In this document: positions 7,741-17,373 of the stretch, one piece after another
Position numbering within the stretch: position 1 is the stretch's first letter
How the letters are laid out: every line of letters begins with the position of its first letter
DNA from: Salicibibacter cibi
Lineage (GTDB): Bacteria > Bacillota > Bacilli > Bacillales > Marinococcaceae
Assembly: GCF_016495865.1 (NCBI RefSeq)
Contig: NZ_CP054706.1
Coordinates: 2,604,001-2,668,000, forward strand
Direction: 5' to 3'
Length of the DNA stretch: 64,000 nucleotides
The notes under the pieces: model-generated
What the model saw: only the letters and a program-made list of their open reading frames with translations
The model's database searches: none
Told to the model about the DNA's origin: nothing
Position numbers and translations under genes: made by a program

Positions 7741-10615
7741 TTATTTTTTATAATGCACCTTCGCCAAGTCCATCATTTGTTGTGTCAAGCCTTCCAACTG
7801 ATCTTTCGGGCAATGGCTGGCCCGTAGCTGGCGTTTAAGCTTCCTACGCATTTGTCGTTGCACTTCATCTTTTTCTGTCCAATCCATTACTGCATAGTCC
7901 TGGATGTCTTCTGTAATGAGATGCGTTAATTCTTTCAAAGGCTCTTTTTCATCATAAGACAGCTCTTTTTCCATCAGTTGAAAGAATGGATATTCTTCTT
8001 TTGTAAAGCCTTCTTCTTCCCCTTGCTTATCGCTATTACGGAGTTCCTCAGTTAGCTTTTGAAGTTCTTCGAGTTGCTCGATAAGATCGATCCGTTTTTC
8101 CTTACCTGCTTCAATGAGCTGTTCCAACTTTTCTTTTAAAGACGTATAGTACACGGGGTTTTCGTCTAATTTTACTCTTATTTCATGGCGAATGGCGTGT
8201 TCCATTTCCGACGCCTTTGCTTCGTCTGACTCAAATGTCTCAACACGTTCGACAAACTTTCCGGACATAATATCAATGGGTTCGTTCAACACTTCTATCG
8301 ATGACGCTTGCAAATGTTCGGCAATGAGACGTTTCACTTTTTCACCGCAATCGGAAATATCCATTTGTGGTTCCCGATAGCGAGTTTTTGCCATTTGACG
8401 GATTTTGCCAAGGAATTTTAAATCTTTCTTATACGGCTCGGCTTTCGGATATGGCATTACCATATTCACGCTTTCCGCAAACTTTCGAAACGCCACATCG
8501 AATTCATTCCGTACATCTTCCGGCCGCAACACTTGAATACATGCTTCCGAATCAAAAAAATCAACGTGGTCAAAATAACGCATGGCGGCTCGGTGACGAT
8601 TCTGTAAGCGGGGGATTTCACTTTCCACCGGATGCAAGGCACCTTCAATGTCATTATCTTCAAAAACACTTAGCGCTTCGTTTAAATTTGAAGACACGCC
8701 ATAATAATCCACTAGAAGCCCGTGGGTTTTTCCTTTGTAACGGCGATTGGTTCGCGCAATCGCCTGTAATAGATTATGCTCTTTTAATGACTTATCCAAA
8801 TACATCACTTGTTCTATCGGCGCATCGAAGCCGGTGAGTAACTTGTCGACCACTATAATGACTTCAAGCGGGTCCCCCGCTGTTTTAAAACGATCGATAT
8901 AATTCTTTTCCTCAACATTGGATAAATGGTATTTCTGTAAATGTTCACCATCATTGTGGCTTCCTGAAAAAATAACGACAGATTCAAGATCGCTCAATTC
9001 ATCGAGTTTTTGCTTATATAAATCCATCCGGCTGAATATGCGTTTCAAAATGATGAATCAAGTCTAAAACGATTTGCTCCACCCGTTTCGGTGCCCCTGT
9101 TAAAGCCTCTTCCGTCGCATATCTTTGCTTGATGCGTTCTCGATCTTCTTCCGGATACTCTCGAAACATGCGGTCAAAAAGGGTATCGAGGGATTCCTCT
9201 TGGACATGAAGATCGGTCATACGCCCTTCGTAGAAAATAGGTACGGTTGCGCCATCGTCCACCGCTTGTTGTATGGTGTATTTATCAATATAAGGGCCGA
9301 ACGTGCGCGTCGTACTACGGTCCTCTTTATCAATCGGCGTGCCGGTAAACCCTAAGTAACAGGCGTTTGGCAAAGCGGAGCGCATGTTCACGGCAAGTCC
9401 TTTGTATTGCGTACGATGGCTTTCATCGACCATGACGAAGATATTTTCATCTTCAGAAAGGACCGGGTGCGCTTCGCCTTCTTCTCCTTCCTGAAACTTG
9501 TGTACAGTTGTCGTAATTGTAGAGCCCCGGGCTTGGGTTAATGACTTACGTAAATCGTTGACCCCCTCAGCTTGTTTTGGGTTGGGAAATCCACAACGCC
9601 GGAACGTCCCCGCAATCTGATTATCCAGATCATTTCGATCGGTTACAATCAAGATCGTAGGGTTTTTTAAGGAAGGGATACGGCGAAGTTTCACTGCTAA
9701 ATACAGCATCGACAAACTTTTGCCACTGCCCTGCGTATGCCAAACGACACCGCCCCGCTCTTTCGAGGTTTCCGCATTCATAATACGTTCAATCGCTTTA
9801 TTGACCGCACGAAACTGCTGATAACGCGCAAGCTTTTTTATCGTCTTGCCGCCTTCGGGTTCGTAGACGATAAAATTTTGCACAAGATCCAGTAATTGCG
9901 TCTTCGTGAGCATTCCGACGGTTAAAATATCCTGCCGATTCGGTTCTGTTCCGATATCTTTGATTTCAAATGGCCACGGATCTTTCCATTCGCTATAATG
10001 CCGTGTTTGTGCAGCTACGGTTCCAGCTTGAGCCAGTTCCCCGCTCGTTGCGACCAAAAATTGCGTGTAATGAAAAAGACGGTCGGCGTCTCTTTGGTAT
10101 CTGTTGAGTTGTTTAACAGCTTCACCCATTTGGTTAGTAATCGTAGGACTTTTACATTCAATGACGACCAAAGGAAGGCCATTGATGTAAAGGATTAAGT
10201 CCGGTTTAATCGTGCCGCCGACATCGCTGATCGTTAGCTGATCCACGACGAGGAATTCATTGTTTTCGGGATGATCAAAATCGATCATTTTGACGGTCTG
10301 GTTCTTTTTCCCTTTTCCAAGATCCTGTTGAATCGATATGTAGCTGACGAGATCTTTATGGAAGGCTTCATTCGCTTCCATGACACTCGTGGCGTCAATA
10401 TGCGTAATCTGGCGGATCACTTTATTGAGATTGTTTTCATCGATCCATGGATTTAATCGTTGAATGGCGTTGGATAAACGTTTCGACAGCACCACGTCAC
10501 GCTGCGTATCTCTTTCCGCATCTAAAGCAGGGCCATGAGCGTGCTCATAGCCCAAACTTTGAAGTTGCCGGATCATTCGGTTTTCCACGAGTTCCTTTTC
10601 GGTTAACTCCGTCAT
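7741..10615 (-). pseudogene. hsdR: Type I restriction endonuclease subunit R, broken by internal deletion
   Basis: The N-terminal ORF (9014-10615, 533 aa) carries the HsdR nuclease motif (PDLILYI...VVIECK, residues 138-154), Walker A HTQGSGKS (293-300), DESH (397-400) and GFTGTP (422-427). The C-terminal ORF (7741-9048) carries SGSHNDGE, VVDKLLTGFDAP and the helical tail. They overlap out of frame at 9014-9048. The first ends QPDGFI; the second begins MDLYKQKLDEL. Family members have roughly a dozen or more residues between these points (a KAxxVxxSRxAA-like strand), absent here, so I infer a short deletion rather than a one-base slip. The translocase core is interrupted, so restriction is probably lost. 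The start overlaps the hsdS stop (ATGA). Confidence 0.88.
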
Positions 10616-11910
10616 GTGGAGACCACCTCATCTTCTTCGTCAACCTTTACCCGGACCTTTCCGGTAAGCAGGACTTGCATTAGGCCTTTTTTTAGGGTTT
10701 GGAGCTGGGTCATCTTTTGTTGTTCTGCGGTGATTTTGTTGTCGACAGACACAAGAATTTGAGAAATATTTTCTTGCTCCGATAATGAAGGTAAACTTAT
10801 TTTTAAATTAAGAAGAGCTTTCTGAGAAATGTTTTTCATACTACCGCTAGTTCCAGTAGAAATTGAACTAATAATTGATCGCATTTTATTCCATGTAAGT
10901 ACATAGCTAAGCCATAAAGATATTACATTATTATTCGTTTCTGCCTGCCATAATCGGTCAGGTAAATACAGGTCGGAGTGATCTTTATCAACATAGGAAC
11001 TGGCTCCTACAAGAAGTGGGGTGTTCATTCTACTTATAACAATATGATTTTTTTTAGGAGTGACAGCAGCTCTTTCTTCTTCTAAAGGTAATATTGTTTT
11101 ATGTTCAAGTGCATTAAAAATTCTATTAGTTACAGCACTAGTTTTTAATATTCCCTTCTCATGAGGCTTTTTTATTCTATCTTCAGAATTGACGCTTACT
11201 CCCGAGAAAAGTTTAGTAACCACCCTATCAAGTGTCACTATTTCCCACTCCTCAGGGATCTCTCCGATCTCTGTTTGCTTAAACTTCGTATGGCCGATGC
11301 CTTGGGTGAGAAGCTTTTGCATCAGCCCATTTTTCACTTTTTCCGTTTGCGCAATGATGGCTTCTGTTTTTTCAATGGCATTATCTACGGAAGTTAGGAT
11401 AGCCGCGATTTTTCGTTGTTCGGGGAGAGGTGGGATTGGCATTAAAATATCTTTCAAATGGCTGTATTTTAAATTTAATGTATCGCTTACGAGGCCTTGG
11501 GAAAACCGATGAAATAGGTTAATCATCGGCCTGCTTTTAAATAAAAATTCTACATATTTCCCGTAAATACCTTCTGATAGTTGACATACGGTGTAAGCGG
11601 GGCTCACTATCCCTGTAACATCACTCAAGCCAACTACCCCTTGCCACATCCGCATTGTATTATAAACTATATCATTAGGTTCAATTACTTTATATCTAGA
11701 TTTATCTACCGAAGAAATATCTCGTTTATTACTTAATTCTTGTGGTACAATCCCTTGGCTCATTGTAACTGAATATAATGGTAATTTCTCTCTATTTTTT
11801 TCTTTACTTTCTTTCAAGTGATTCCCTATTTTTTGATACCCCCATTGATCAGGAAGAGGGTGAGAAAATGGCCTCCTATGTTTTTCTATGAATTTTTCTT
11901 TACTCAACAT
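10612..11910 (-). CDS. hsdS: Type I restriction-modification specificity subunit S
   Basis: A 432-aa DNA-recognition subunit with two target recognition domains. TRD1 covers about residues 15-170 and ends in the conserved PPLPEQRKIAAILTSVDNAI helix. TRD2 covers about 220-385 and ends in SLSEQENISQILVSVDNKIT followed by LKKGLMQVLLTGKV. The half-repeat architecture is complete. It overlaps hsdM by 11 bases and hsdR by 4, a classic coupled hsdM-S-R operon. TRD regions are more AT-rich than the conserved helices, consistent with TRD exchange between strains. The recognition sequence cannot be predicted by eye. Confidence 0.93.
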   Translation of the reverse strand: MLSKEKFIEKHRRPFSHPLPDQWGYQKIGNHLKESKEKNREKLPLYSVTMSQGIVPQELSNKRDISSVDKSRYKVIEPNDIVYNTMRMWQGVVGLSDVTGIVSPAYTVCQLSEGIYGKYVEFLFKSRPMINLFHRFSQGLVSDTLNLKYSHLKDILMPIPPLPEQRKIAAILTSVDNAIEKTEAIIAQTEKVKNGLMQKLLTQGIGHTKFKQTEIGEIPEEWEIVTLDRVVTKLFSGVSVNSEDRIKKPHEKGILKTSAVTNRIFNALEHKTILPLEEERAAVTPKKNHIVISRMNTPLLVGASSYVDKDHSDLYLPDRLWQAETNNNVISLWLSYVLTWNKMRSIISSISTGTSGSMKNISQKALLNLKISLPSLSEQENISQILVSVDNKITAEQQKMTQLQTLKKGLMQVLLTGKVRVKVDEEDEVVST

Positions 11911-13378
11911 ATCCTAGCTCCTTCAAATAACTCTTCATGGTTATTTCAATCTCTCCTCTTTCTAGTTCCAACTTATGAAGTTTAGCAAGTTCATCTTTTA
12001 CATCAATATCTTCCTCTTCCTCGGTAATATCAATATATCTAGGAATGTTTAAGTTGTAGTCATTCCCCCTAATTTCTTCTAGACCTACGACAGTACAATA
12101 TTTCTCCTTATCCCGCCATTGATCATAAGAAGATACTATCTTACTTATATCATTATCGCGTAAAACATTTTGGTTCGTTCCGGGCTCATAATCATCTGCA
12201 CCGTGAACGAAGAAGACCTTTCCTTTTTTATCTTCTTCTTTCCCTCGATTAAAAATAAGAATACTCGCCGGTATCCCCGTACCGTAAAAGAGGTTAGCAG
12301 GTAAACCGATCACTGCTTCCAGTAAATCTTCCTCCAGCAATCCTTTGCGAATTTTTCCTTCTGCTCCACCACGGAACAGTACGCCATGCGGCATGACAAT
12401 GCCAGCTTTTCCTTCATGATTCAAGGTTGCCACCATATGCTGAATGAACGCTAAATCCCCAGCATTTTTAGGAGGTAGTCCGAAACGGAAACGACCATAT
12501 TTATTCGTCTCCGCTTCCTCTCTTCCCCAGTTTTTTAGACTGAACGGAGGATTGGCAATGACACGGTCATACAGCATCAACTCTCCATCTTCGATCAATT
12601 CTGGGCTGCGGATAGTGTCCCCTTTTTTTATTTCATGATCACTTAGCCCGTGCAAGAGCAGGTTCATTTTACAGATTGCCCATGTATTCAGGTTCCGTTC
12701 CTGACCGTGAAGCGTTAAGTTGGCAGGATTGCCACCTTGAGATTTGATGTAATCGACCGACTGAATGAGCATGCCGCCGGAACCAACCGTCGGGTCGCTA
12801 ACGCGCATGCCTTCTTCTGGCTTGAGAAGCTTAACGAGTAATTCAACGACTTTGCTTGGCGTGTAGAATTCTCCACCTTTTTTGCCTGCATCATCGGCGA
12901 ACTGTTTGATTAAGTATTCATAGGCGCGACCGAGCATATCTGGCTCTGATAGATTTTGATTACGCAAATCAATCGCCGTGAAATGCTGAATCAATTGTGT
13001 AAGCAACGAATCAGGGAGTTTTTCCTTATCGTTGAAATCTATGTTGGCGAGTACACCTTCCAGTGATTTGTTTTCTTCCTCCAGCGCTTCAAACGCTGTG
13101 TTCAAACTGTCACCAATATCCTGCGTTTGCGCTTGGATATGGTTCCAACGGGAACGATCAGGTACGAAAAATTGGTGCTCATCCCGTTCATACCACCCAT
13201 AATCGTCGCCTTCCTTTTCTTCAATGTCTTGCGCCGTCTCTACGAAAACATCATTTAACCGTTTTAAGAACAACAGACCGAATATGTAATTTTTATAGTC
13301 CGAGGAATCGATGCTACCCCGTAGGATGTTTGCGGATTCCCATAAGTGGGATTCGAGTTGTTGTAGTGTTAGTGGCAT
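11900..13378 (-). CDS. hsdM: Type I restriction-modification methyltransferase subunit M
   Basis: A 492-aa N6-adenine methyltransferase. An N-terminal HsdM helical domain (LESHLWESANILRG) is followed by the SAM-binding motif DPTVGSGGML at about residue 198 and the catalytic NPPFSLKNWG at about 275. AAAGGAG lies 11 bases upstream of the ATG. With hsdS it should still make a working methyltransferase even though hsdR is broken, leaving methylation without cleavage. It is the first gene of the operon; the 291-aa repeat protein lies just upstream on the same strand, 57 bases away. Confidence 0.94.
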   Translation of the reverse strand: MPLTLQQLESHLWESANILRGSIDSSDYKNYIFGLLFLKRLNDVFVETAQDIEEKEGDDYGWYERDEHQFFVPDRSRWNHIQAQTQDIGDSLNTAFEALEEENKSLEGVLANIDFNDKEKLPDSLLTQLIQHFTAIDLRNQNLSEPDMLGRAYEYLIKQFADDAGKKGGEFYTPSKVVELLVKLLKPEEGMRVSDPTVGSGGMLIQSVDYIKSQGGNPANLTLHGQERNLNTWAICKMNLLLHGLSDHEIKKGDTIRSPELIEDGELMLYDRVIANPPFSLKNWGREEAETNKYGRFRFGLPPKNAGDLAFIQHMVATLNHEGKAGIVMPHGVLFRGGAEGKIRKGLLEEDLLEAVIGLPANLFYGTGIPASILIFNRGKEEDKKGKVFFVHGADDYEPGTNQNVLRDNDISKIVSSYDQWRDKEKYCTVVGLEEIRGNDYNLNIPRYIDITEEEEDIDVKDELAKLHKLELERGEIEITMKSYLKELGYVE

Positions 13379-13434
13379 ATTTGTTTAAACTCCTTTTATG
13401 AAATGTTCACCCATAACATGCTTTGAAAAAGACT

Positions 13435-14310
13435 CTAGGAGTCTTGCCTTTCTTCTGTTTCATCTTCCAGTTGTTTCAACTGGTTTTCTTCACCATTGTC
13501 TTCTATAAAAATATTTGATTCTTCTTGTTCGATGTAAATCGAATTTTCATTTCCGTTTATTTGTATGTTTATTTCTTTTGGCGCACCAGCTATTAACCCT
13601 AAAACCATCAATACATTAGCAGTAATCGGACTTTTTAGTACGTTTCTCACCTGAATGAGAGTTTTACATTTCTTAAGTAATTGCACAATATCATTAAATT
13701 GTTTTTTCTCTTCTTCCGGAGAAGTTTCAAGATCCTGTTCCACTTCTGCAACAAAGTCATTGAAGTGTCTAAAAGCTTCATTTATTTCACTCGAGTAAAG
13801 ATCTCCTAGTTTCCTTAATTGATTGTGAACTTCATTAAAAGTAATCAATAACGATGGTCTTAAGCTCTCAGCCATCCTATTTGCTTGCTCTTGCAAAACA
13901 TCAAAAGTTGTAAAGTTGGCAGCCATTTGTGACATTTGCCTTTGTATTGTATCTGACATCGGGAAATCAGTAACAACATCATTGAATTGTTTGGCTTGAT
14001 CGAAAAGAGATATCCTAAGACTTTCCGTATCTGTTATCATTTGTGTCATTTGCTTTCCAATTGTATCTGAAAGCGTAAAATTGGCAAAAACATCATTCAA
14101 TTGCTTGGAATGATTGAAAACAGATGTCCTAAGACTTTCCGTATCTGCTATCATTTGTGTCATCTGCTTTCCAATTGAATCTGGAAGTGTGAAAATTGAG
14201 GGGGGCAATAGGTCATATTTTTGGAACTCCGCGAAATGTTTCACAGTATCATTTTGAGTGAATTTCACAGTTCGAACACGCGTTGCATCAACTTTTTTGT
14301 CTTTATACAT
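13435..14310 (-). CDS. Unrecognised protein with 38-residue repeats, upstream of hsdM
   Basis: A 291-aa protein I cannot assign. Residues 41-78 and 79-116 are near-identical 38-aa repeats containing SIGKQMTQM and TIGKQMTQM, each also with an ADTESLR/TDTESLR motif; 117-154 is a degenerate third (TIQRQMSQMA). A helical region (155-225), a short hydrophobic segment (NVLMVLGLIAGAP, 232-244), a strand-like stretch (INIQINGNENSIYI, 248-261) and an acidic tail follow. No ribosome binding site is clear before the ATG, and only non-coding DNA lies upstream. The position before hsdM on the same strand suggests part of the R-M cassette or an independent defence gene, but that is inference from location only. 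Confidence 0.6.
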   Translation of the reverse strand: MYKDKKVDATRVRTVKFTQNDTVKHFAEFQKYDLLPPSIFTLPDSIGKQMTQMIADTESLRTSVFNHSKQLNDVFANFTLSDTIGKQMTQMITDTESLRISLFDQAKQFNDVVTDFPMSDTIQRQMSQMAANFTTFDVLQEQANRMAESLRPSLLITFNEVHNQLRKLGDLYSSEINEAFRHFNDFVAEVEQDLETSPEEEKKQFNDIVQLLKKCKTLIQVRNVLKSPITANVLMVLGLIAGAPKEINIQINGNENSIYIEQEESNIFIEDNGEENQLKQLEDETEERQDS

Positions 14311-14945
14311 TCTGGACGTTTTGATTAGTCGATATTTACGGGAAGATTTAAAGTTTGAGAACTCTTTATGAATAGTACATTCCTCACTATCTTTATATTA
14401 TACTATTATTATAGCTGATTTTATTCAATGTGTAATGCTTACCATAATAGCTTTTATCCTTCTTGTTGACCGACTATAAACTATTCATCTTGTGCATTAA
14501 CAATAACATATAAGCGTATCACCTGTTATACCAGTGTCTCTATCGGCAGCTTTATCTCGCCCAGCTTTTAGAATTATTTCAAAGAAGAGTAGAAATGTTT
14601 GCACAATACCCCTTAGCATAGTAGAATTTATTAGGTAAGGTGACTACCCCTTTTAAGCTTGTAGAGCTTGGAGGGGTTATTGATTTTTAGTAAAATGTAC
14701 AAAAAACAGGTCATTTTTTGATAACTTTATAAATTAATGCTTAATTCCTTCACTGGCATAATGTCCACCGAAATTAATCCAGTGAATTTCATCCTCTTAA
14801 TCATCGCATTTCATTCAACGAAGAACTTATAAATCTGAGTTGGCATGGCCATAGGATGCGGTTTTTCATTGCTTTTCCATTTTTATCAACAAATTACATT
14901 TACAATTGTAAATTTATACATCATAATAAGGGTACATTAAACATT
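14311..14945. other. AT-rich intergenic region with a toxin-antitoxin remnant
   Basis: No convincing gene. At about 14639-14690 a GTGACTACCCC ... GGGG stem-loop followed by a T-rich stretch matches, in plus orientation, the 3' terminator of the antisense antitoxin RNA found at 17229-17278. I read it as a leftover of another copy of that type I locus. The rest is AT-rich, with no open frame that has a ribosome binding site. Confidence 0.45.
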
Positions 14946-14950
14946 GGTTC

Positions 14951-15031
14951 ACTCACCGCATATGCGCGTGCGTGAAACTTGCAACGATTGACAGGAACTC
15001 TTCGCACAAGTGAAAGCGTTCCTGCCTTTTT
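14951..15031 (+). ncRNA. Candidate small RNA / stem-loop element, copy 1
   Basis: Shares with 16883-16961 the pattern TCACCGCA(T/C)ATGCG, GTGCGTGAAACTTG and a 3' hairpin (AGGAAC ... GTTCCT, containing TTCGC...GCGAA-like pairing) ending in a T run. The two copies differ at scattered positions but keep the stems. That suggests a structured transcript ending in an intrinsic terminator. No ORF was found inside. Confidence 0.45.
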
Positions 15032-15209
15032 CATTTAAAAAAATGCATTAGCTCTCCAAGACAGGTTTACTTTTTATCCACAATTGGTAAGACTTAATAT
15101 CTAAATGACAAATTTATGTATTATAACTTAGTATCCATTTCTATTTTACCATTTATAACTTTCAATACCAAATAAGTGATCATATTTCCCCTTTTTAACA
15201 AGACTTTCC

Positions 15210-15373
15210 GATACAGAAGGTGCCGAAGAAAATGTAAAAGGGATCGTATCATCTCGTGAACTGGCAAATGTTTCAGAATCAGCGAATATTGACAATGTGA
15301 TCGGTAAAATGCACGGTATAAAGCTATCCTTGCAGCATCTTTTGCAGGATAGCTTTATTTATAAGCCGTGCTC
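15210..15373 (+). pseudogene. N-terminal SDR fragment fused to a terminator
   Basis: A short stretch encodes EGAEENVKGIVSS and NVSESANIDN, aligning with residues about 39-80 of the intact SDR at 27841-28602. It then jumps straight to the same terminator that follows that gene (AAGCTATCCT...AGGATAGCTTT at 15321-15363, with an outer GCACGG/CCGTGC stem). The middle of the gene is missing. Remnant of a duplicated SDR. Confidence 0.65.
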
Positions 15374-15666
15374 ATTTTTCACATCCTCCCACGGTGTGTA
15401 ATGTCTCTGTCACGTTGCAGTTGGTCGTTTTCTTCATCACTCAGTGGTTCATCGTCTGACTACCTAGTTTCGATATCGTGCCAATGTTTCTGAACACGCA
15501 TGGGTATACTTTCTCTTAAGGTTTTTTTCAAATAAGCTCTTGAAATTCCCATCCAGTATGGGTAATGATGAGTGGTTGTTTGAAACATGATATCTTTAAA
15601 ACGGTTGTATTTTTTTCGCTTGCTAGTGCCATCTCCGTAGTAAATTCAATGTGTTTGGATATCTTG

Positions 15667-16539
15667 TTAATCTGCCGTCAACCACCCCGGCAAATCTTCT
15701 TCCCTGATGTTGTGCGTTCGTTGCTGCCATAATTCGTCGAGTTCCTCTTGATAGATCTGTTCAAAAATCCGTTTGCACGCGCCGTAAAAGTAGCCCGCTA
15801 ATGAACCGCGCAAACGACCGGTTTTTTGCATAAACATCGCGCCTTTAAACGCCTGCACAATAGCATGTACAATGTCGTCTTCCATGAGATCGGCATCGGT
15901 ATTGATATACTTATATGCGCTTACCGCTCGACCCCAGAGATTATAAATGTATTCAGCATCATAAAAGGGTTGAGCCGCTGTGACGAAAAGGGGCGGGACA
16001 TGAGCCGGGACGAACGAAGCGTCTAATTTTTCATTCGCGACGGCTTTACGTGGTTCTTTTTTCTCTGAAAGGGAGCCTGCTTCAAAAGACAAAGCTTCGG
16101 TTTCCTTTTGTTCAGGCTGAACGTTTGATGCATCAGTATTTTCCGGGTTTGATCGATGGTTCATTTCCGACGGATCAGTCGATGGATCAACGATGAGAAA
16201 CACGTTATGGCCGTACCCGCCGCGTACCTTACCGCGCTGTCTCACCGTCCGATAAACGTCGATCATCTGCCGTTCTTTAAGCACACGTATGATGCGCTTG
16301 ACCGTTGAGGACGAAACGCCGAGGTGTGTAGCCATAACGTCGTATTTTAAAAATGCGACGCCGACCGTCTTCACCGCGTGACGGGCAATCAATTTGAAAA
16401 CAGCGACGGCGTTTTCCGTCAATTCGTGTGAATGGGCGTATAAGTGAATGCGAATCGCCCGGTTAAGTTCTTCTACATTCGTGAATGGCGACAGCGATTT
16501 GTATGAGCAGAGATCGGCATTGCTAAGGTTTGGACACAT
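15667..16539 (-). CDS. Helix-turn-helix, replication-initiator-like DNA-binding protein
   Basis: About 290 aa. An N-terminal winged-helix region includes TENAVAVFKLIARHAVK and the HTH HLGVSSSTVKRIIRVLKERQ (residues about 70-105), then RGGYGHNVFLI. A variable acidic linker and a C-terminal helical domain ending LPGWLTAD follow. This layout resembles plasmid or mobile-element replication/regulatory proteins of Bacillaceae, but I cannot name the family. I start at ATG 16539 because AGGGGG lies seven bases upstream; an in-frame ATG at 16632 has no such site. It is flanked by decayed toxin-antitoxin copies and SDR fragments, suggesting an imported segment. Confidence 0.65.
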   Translation of the reverse strand: MCPNLSNADLCSYKSLSPFTNVEELNRAIRIHLYAHSHELTENAVAVFKLIARHAVKTVGVAFLKYDVMATHLGVSSSTVKRIIRVLKERQMIDVYRTVRQRGKVRGGYGHNVFLIVDPSTDPSEMNHRSNPENTDASNVQPEQKETEALSFEAGSLSEKKEPRKAVANEKLDASFVPAHVPPLFVTAAQPFYDAEYIYNLWGRAVSAYKYINTDADLMEDDIVHAIVQAFKGAMFMQKTGRLRGSLAGYFYGACKRIFEQIYQEELDELWQQRTHNIREEDLPGWLTAD

Positions 16540-16635
16540 GACATAGCCCCCTATTTTTTCTTCTCTGATAGGGATATCGATGCTTTTGAGAAAAAAAGGG
16601 GGATTTTGATTAAGATTTCTCTTTGCTAACATTTC

Positions 16636-16779
16636 ATAGAATTTATATCTTTAAAAACAACGACAATGAAAAAAAGTGACTCCCCCGGGCACTGCAAGCT
16701 TGAGGGGTAGTCACCTCTCCTGGTGAACTGCACTTTAAGTGAGTACACGTTCTGTTGGGACCGTTGGTGTTGACGCACC
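16636..16779 (+). pseudogene. Decayed type I toxin-antitoxin copy (3' half only)
   Basis: The last toxin codons (NDNEKK, then TGA) and the whole downstream region are close to those of the intact locus at 17150-17357: the GTGACTCCCCC stem, TGAACTGCACTTTAAGTGAGTAC, and the ACCGTTGGTG/CACCAGCGGT terminator. The toxin start, ribosome binding site and leader are gone. A TATAAT on the minus strand at the right end could still drive an antisense RNA, so it may act as an orphan antitoxin. Confidence 0.7.
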
Positions 16780-16882
16780 AGCGGTCTTTTTTAGATTATG
16801 CTTTCTTAAGAGTCATTATACTACGGACTGGGACCACACGCAAACGCCATTCCGCAAATACCCTTTATGCTCTCACAAATTT

Positions 16883-16961
16883 TCACCGCACATGCGTGTG
16901 CGTGAAACTTGTCACGAGGACAGAAACTCTTCGCATGAGCGAAAGCGTTTCTATTTTTTAA
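16883..16961 (+). ncRNA. Candidate small RNA / stem-loop element, copy 2
   Basis: Second copy of the element at 14951-15031. It has a CGCACATGCGTGTGCG hairpin followed by AGAAAC ... GTTTCT with internal TTCGC/GCGAA pairing and a T run. It sits between the decayed and the intact toxin-antitoxin loci. Confidence 0.45.
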
Positions 16962-17098
16962 AATATATTCCTGACACCCTACAGCTATGCTTGGGACATG
17001 CTTGTAATATAAATTGGTTAATATTTGTTAGAGTCTATTACCAAATTCCTAATGATTAATGGTATACTACAATAACAACAGAACGTGCTCGGGGTGCA

Positions 17099-17145
17099 GT
17101 TCACCTTCCTTTCTTCCCATCGCTTATGGGCGAGAGGAGGTGAAC
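17099..17145 (+). promoter_or_regulatory. Ribosome-binding-site-sequestering hairpin in the toxin leader
   Basis: GTTCACCTTCCT (17099-17110) is complementary, with one bulge, to AGGAGGTGAAC (17135-17145), the toxin's ribosome binding site. An inner CCCAT/ATGGG stem (17116-17130) helps close the structure. In the full-length mRNA the toxin would be translationally silent, as is known for TxpA/BsrG-type toxins. A TATACT -10 box lies upstream at about 17063. Confidence 0.7.
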
Positions 17146-17149
17146 GCTT

Positions 17150-17239
17150 ATGACAGTGTATGAAGCGCTGATGCTTTGCACAGCAATTTCGACGCTCGTC
17201 TATTTCATTGCCAAAAAAGAAGACAATGAAAAAAAGTGA
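17150..17239 (+). CDS. Type I toxin, TxpA/BsrG-type (holin-like) 29-aa peptide
   Basis: A 29-aa peptide beginning MTVYEALMLCTAIST, with a single membrane helix (about residues 5-21) and a charged tail KKEDNEKK. The MTVYE(A/S)LM start is the hallmark of the BsrG/TxpA/putative holin-like toxin family of Bacillus, which insert in the membrane or disturb the envelope when unpaired from their antisense RNA. AGGAGGTGAA lies four bases before the ATG but is buried in a leader hairpin. A terminator follows at 17325-17357. An antisense RNA overlaps the 3' end (separate entry). Shorter than TxpA or BsrG, whose peptides are longer, but the frame and signals are intact. The ORF is too short for usual gene callers. 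Confidence 0.82.
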   Translation: MTVYEALMLCTAISTLVYFIAKKEDNEKK

Positions 17240-17373
17240 CTCCCCCGAGCAACTCCACAAGCTTAGAGGGGTAGTCACCTTCTTCAGGTGAACTGCACTT
17301 TAAGTGAGTACAAGTTCTGTTGGAACCGTTGGTGTAGCAGCACCAGCGGTCTTTTTTAGTTTATTCCTTCTTT
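17229..17373 (-). ncRNA. Antisense antitoxin RNA of the type I locus
   Basis: A minus-strand promoter TTTACT (17404-17409), 18-base spacer, TATAAT (17380-17385) points back into the toxin mRNA. A GTGACTACCCC...GGGGGAGTCAC stem with seven T's ends the RNA at about 17229, inside the last toxin codons. The predicted RNA is about 145 nt and overlaps the 3' UTR and stop of the toxin, the geometry of RatA and SR4 antitoxins. Confidence 0.72.
17325..17357 (+). terminator. Terminator of the toxin mRNA
   Basis: ACCGTTGGTG (17325-17334) pairs with CACCAGCGGT (17341-17350), followed by seven T's. The same terminator ends the decayed copy at 16636-16779. Confidence 0.85.

Noticed and set aside
9014..9048. 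hsdR overlap as a programmed frameshift
   Set aside because: No slippery heptamer at the overlap, and the joined product would lack residues expected between QPDGF and YKQKL, so a deletion fits better.
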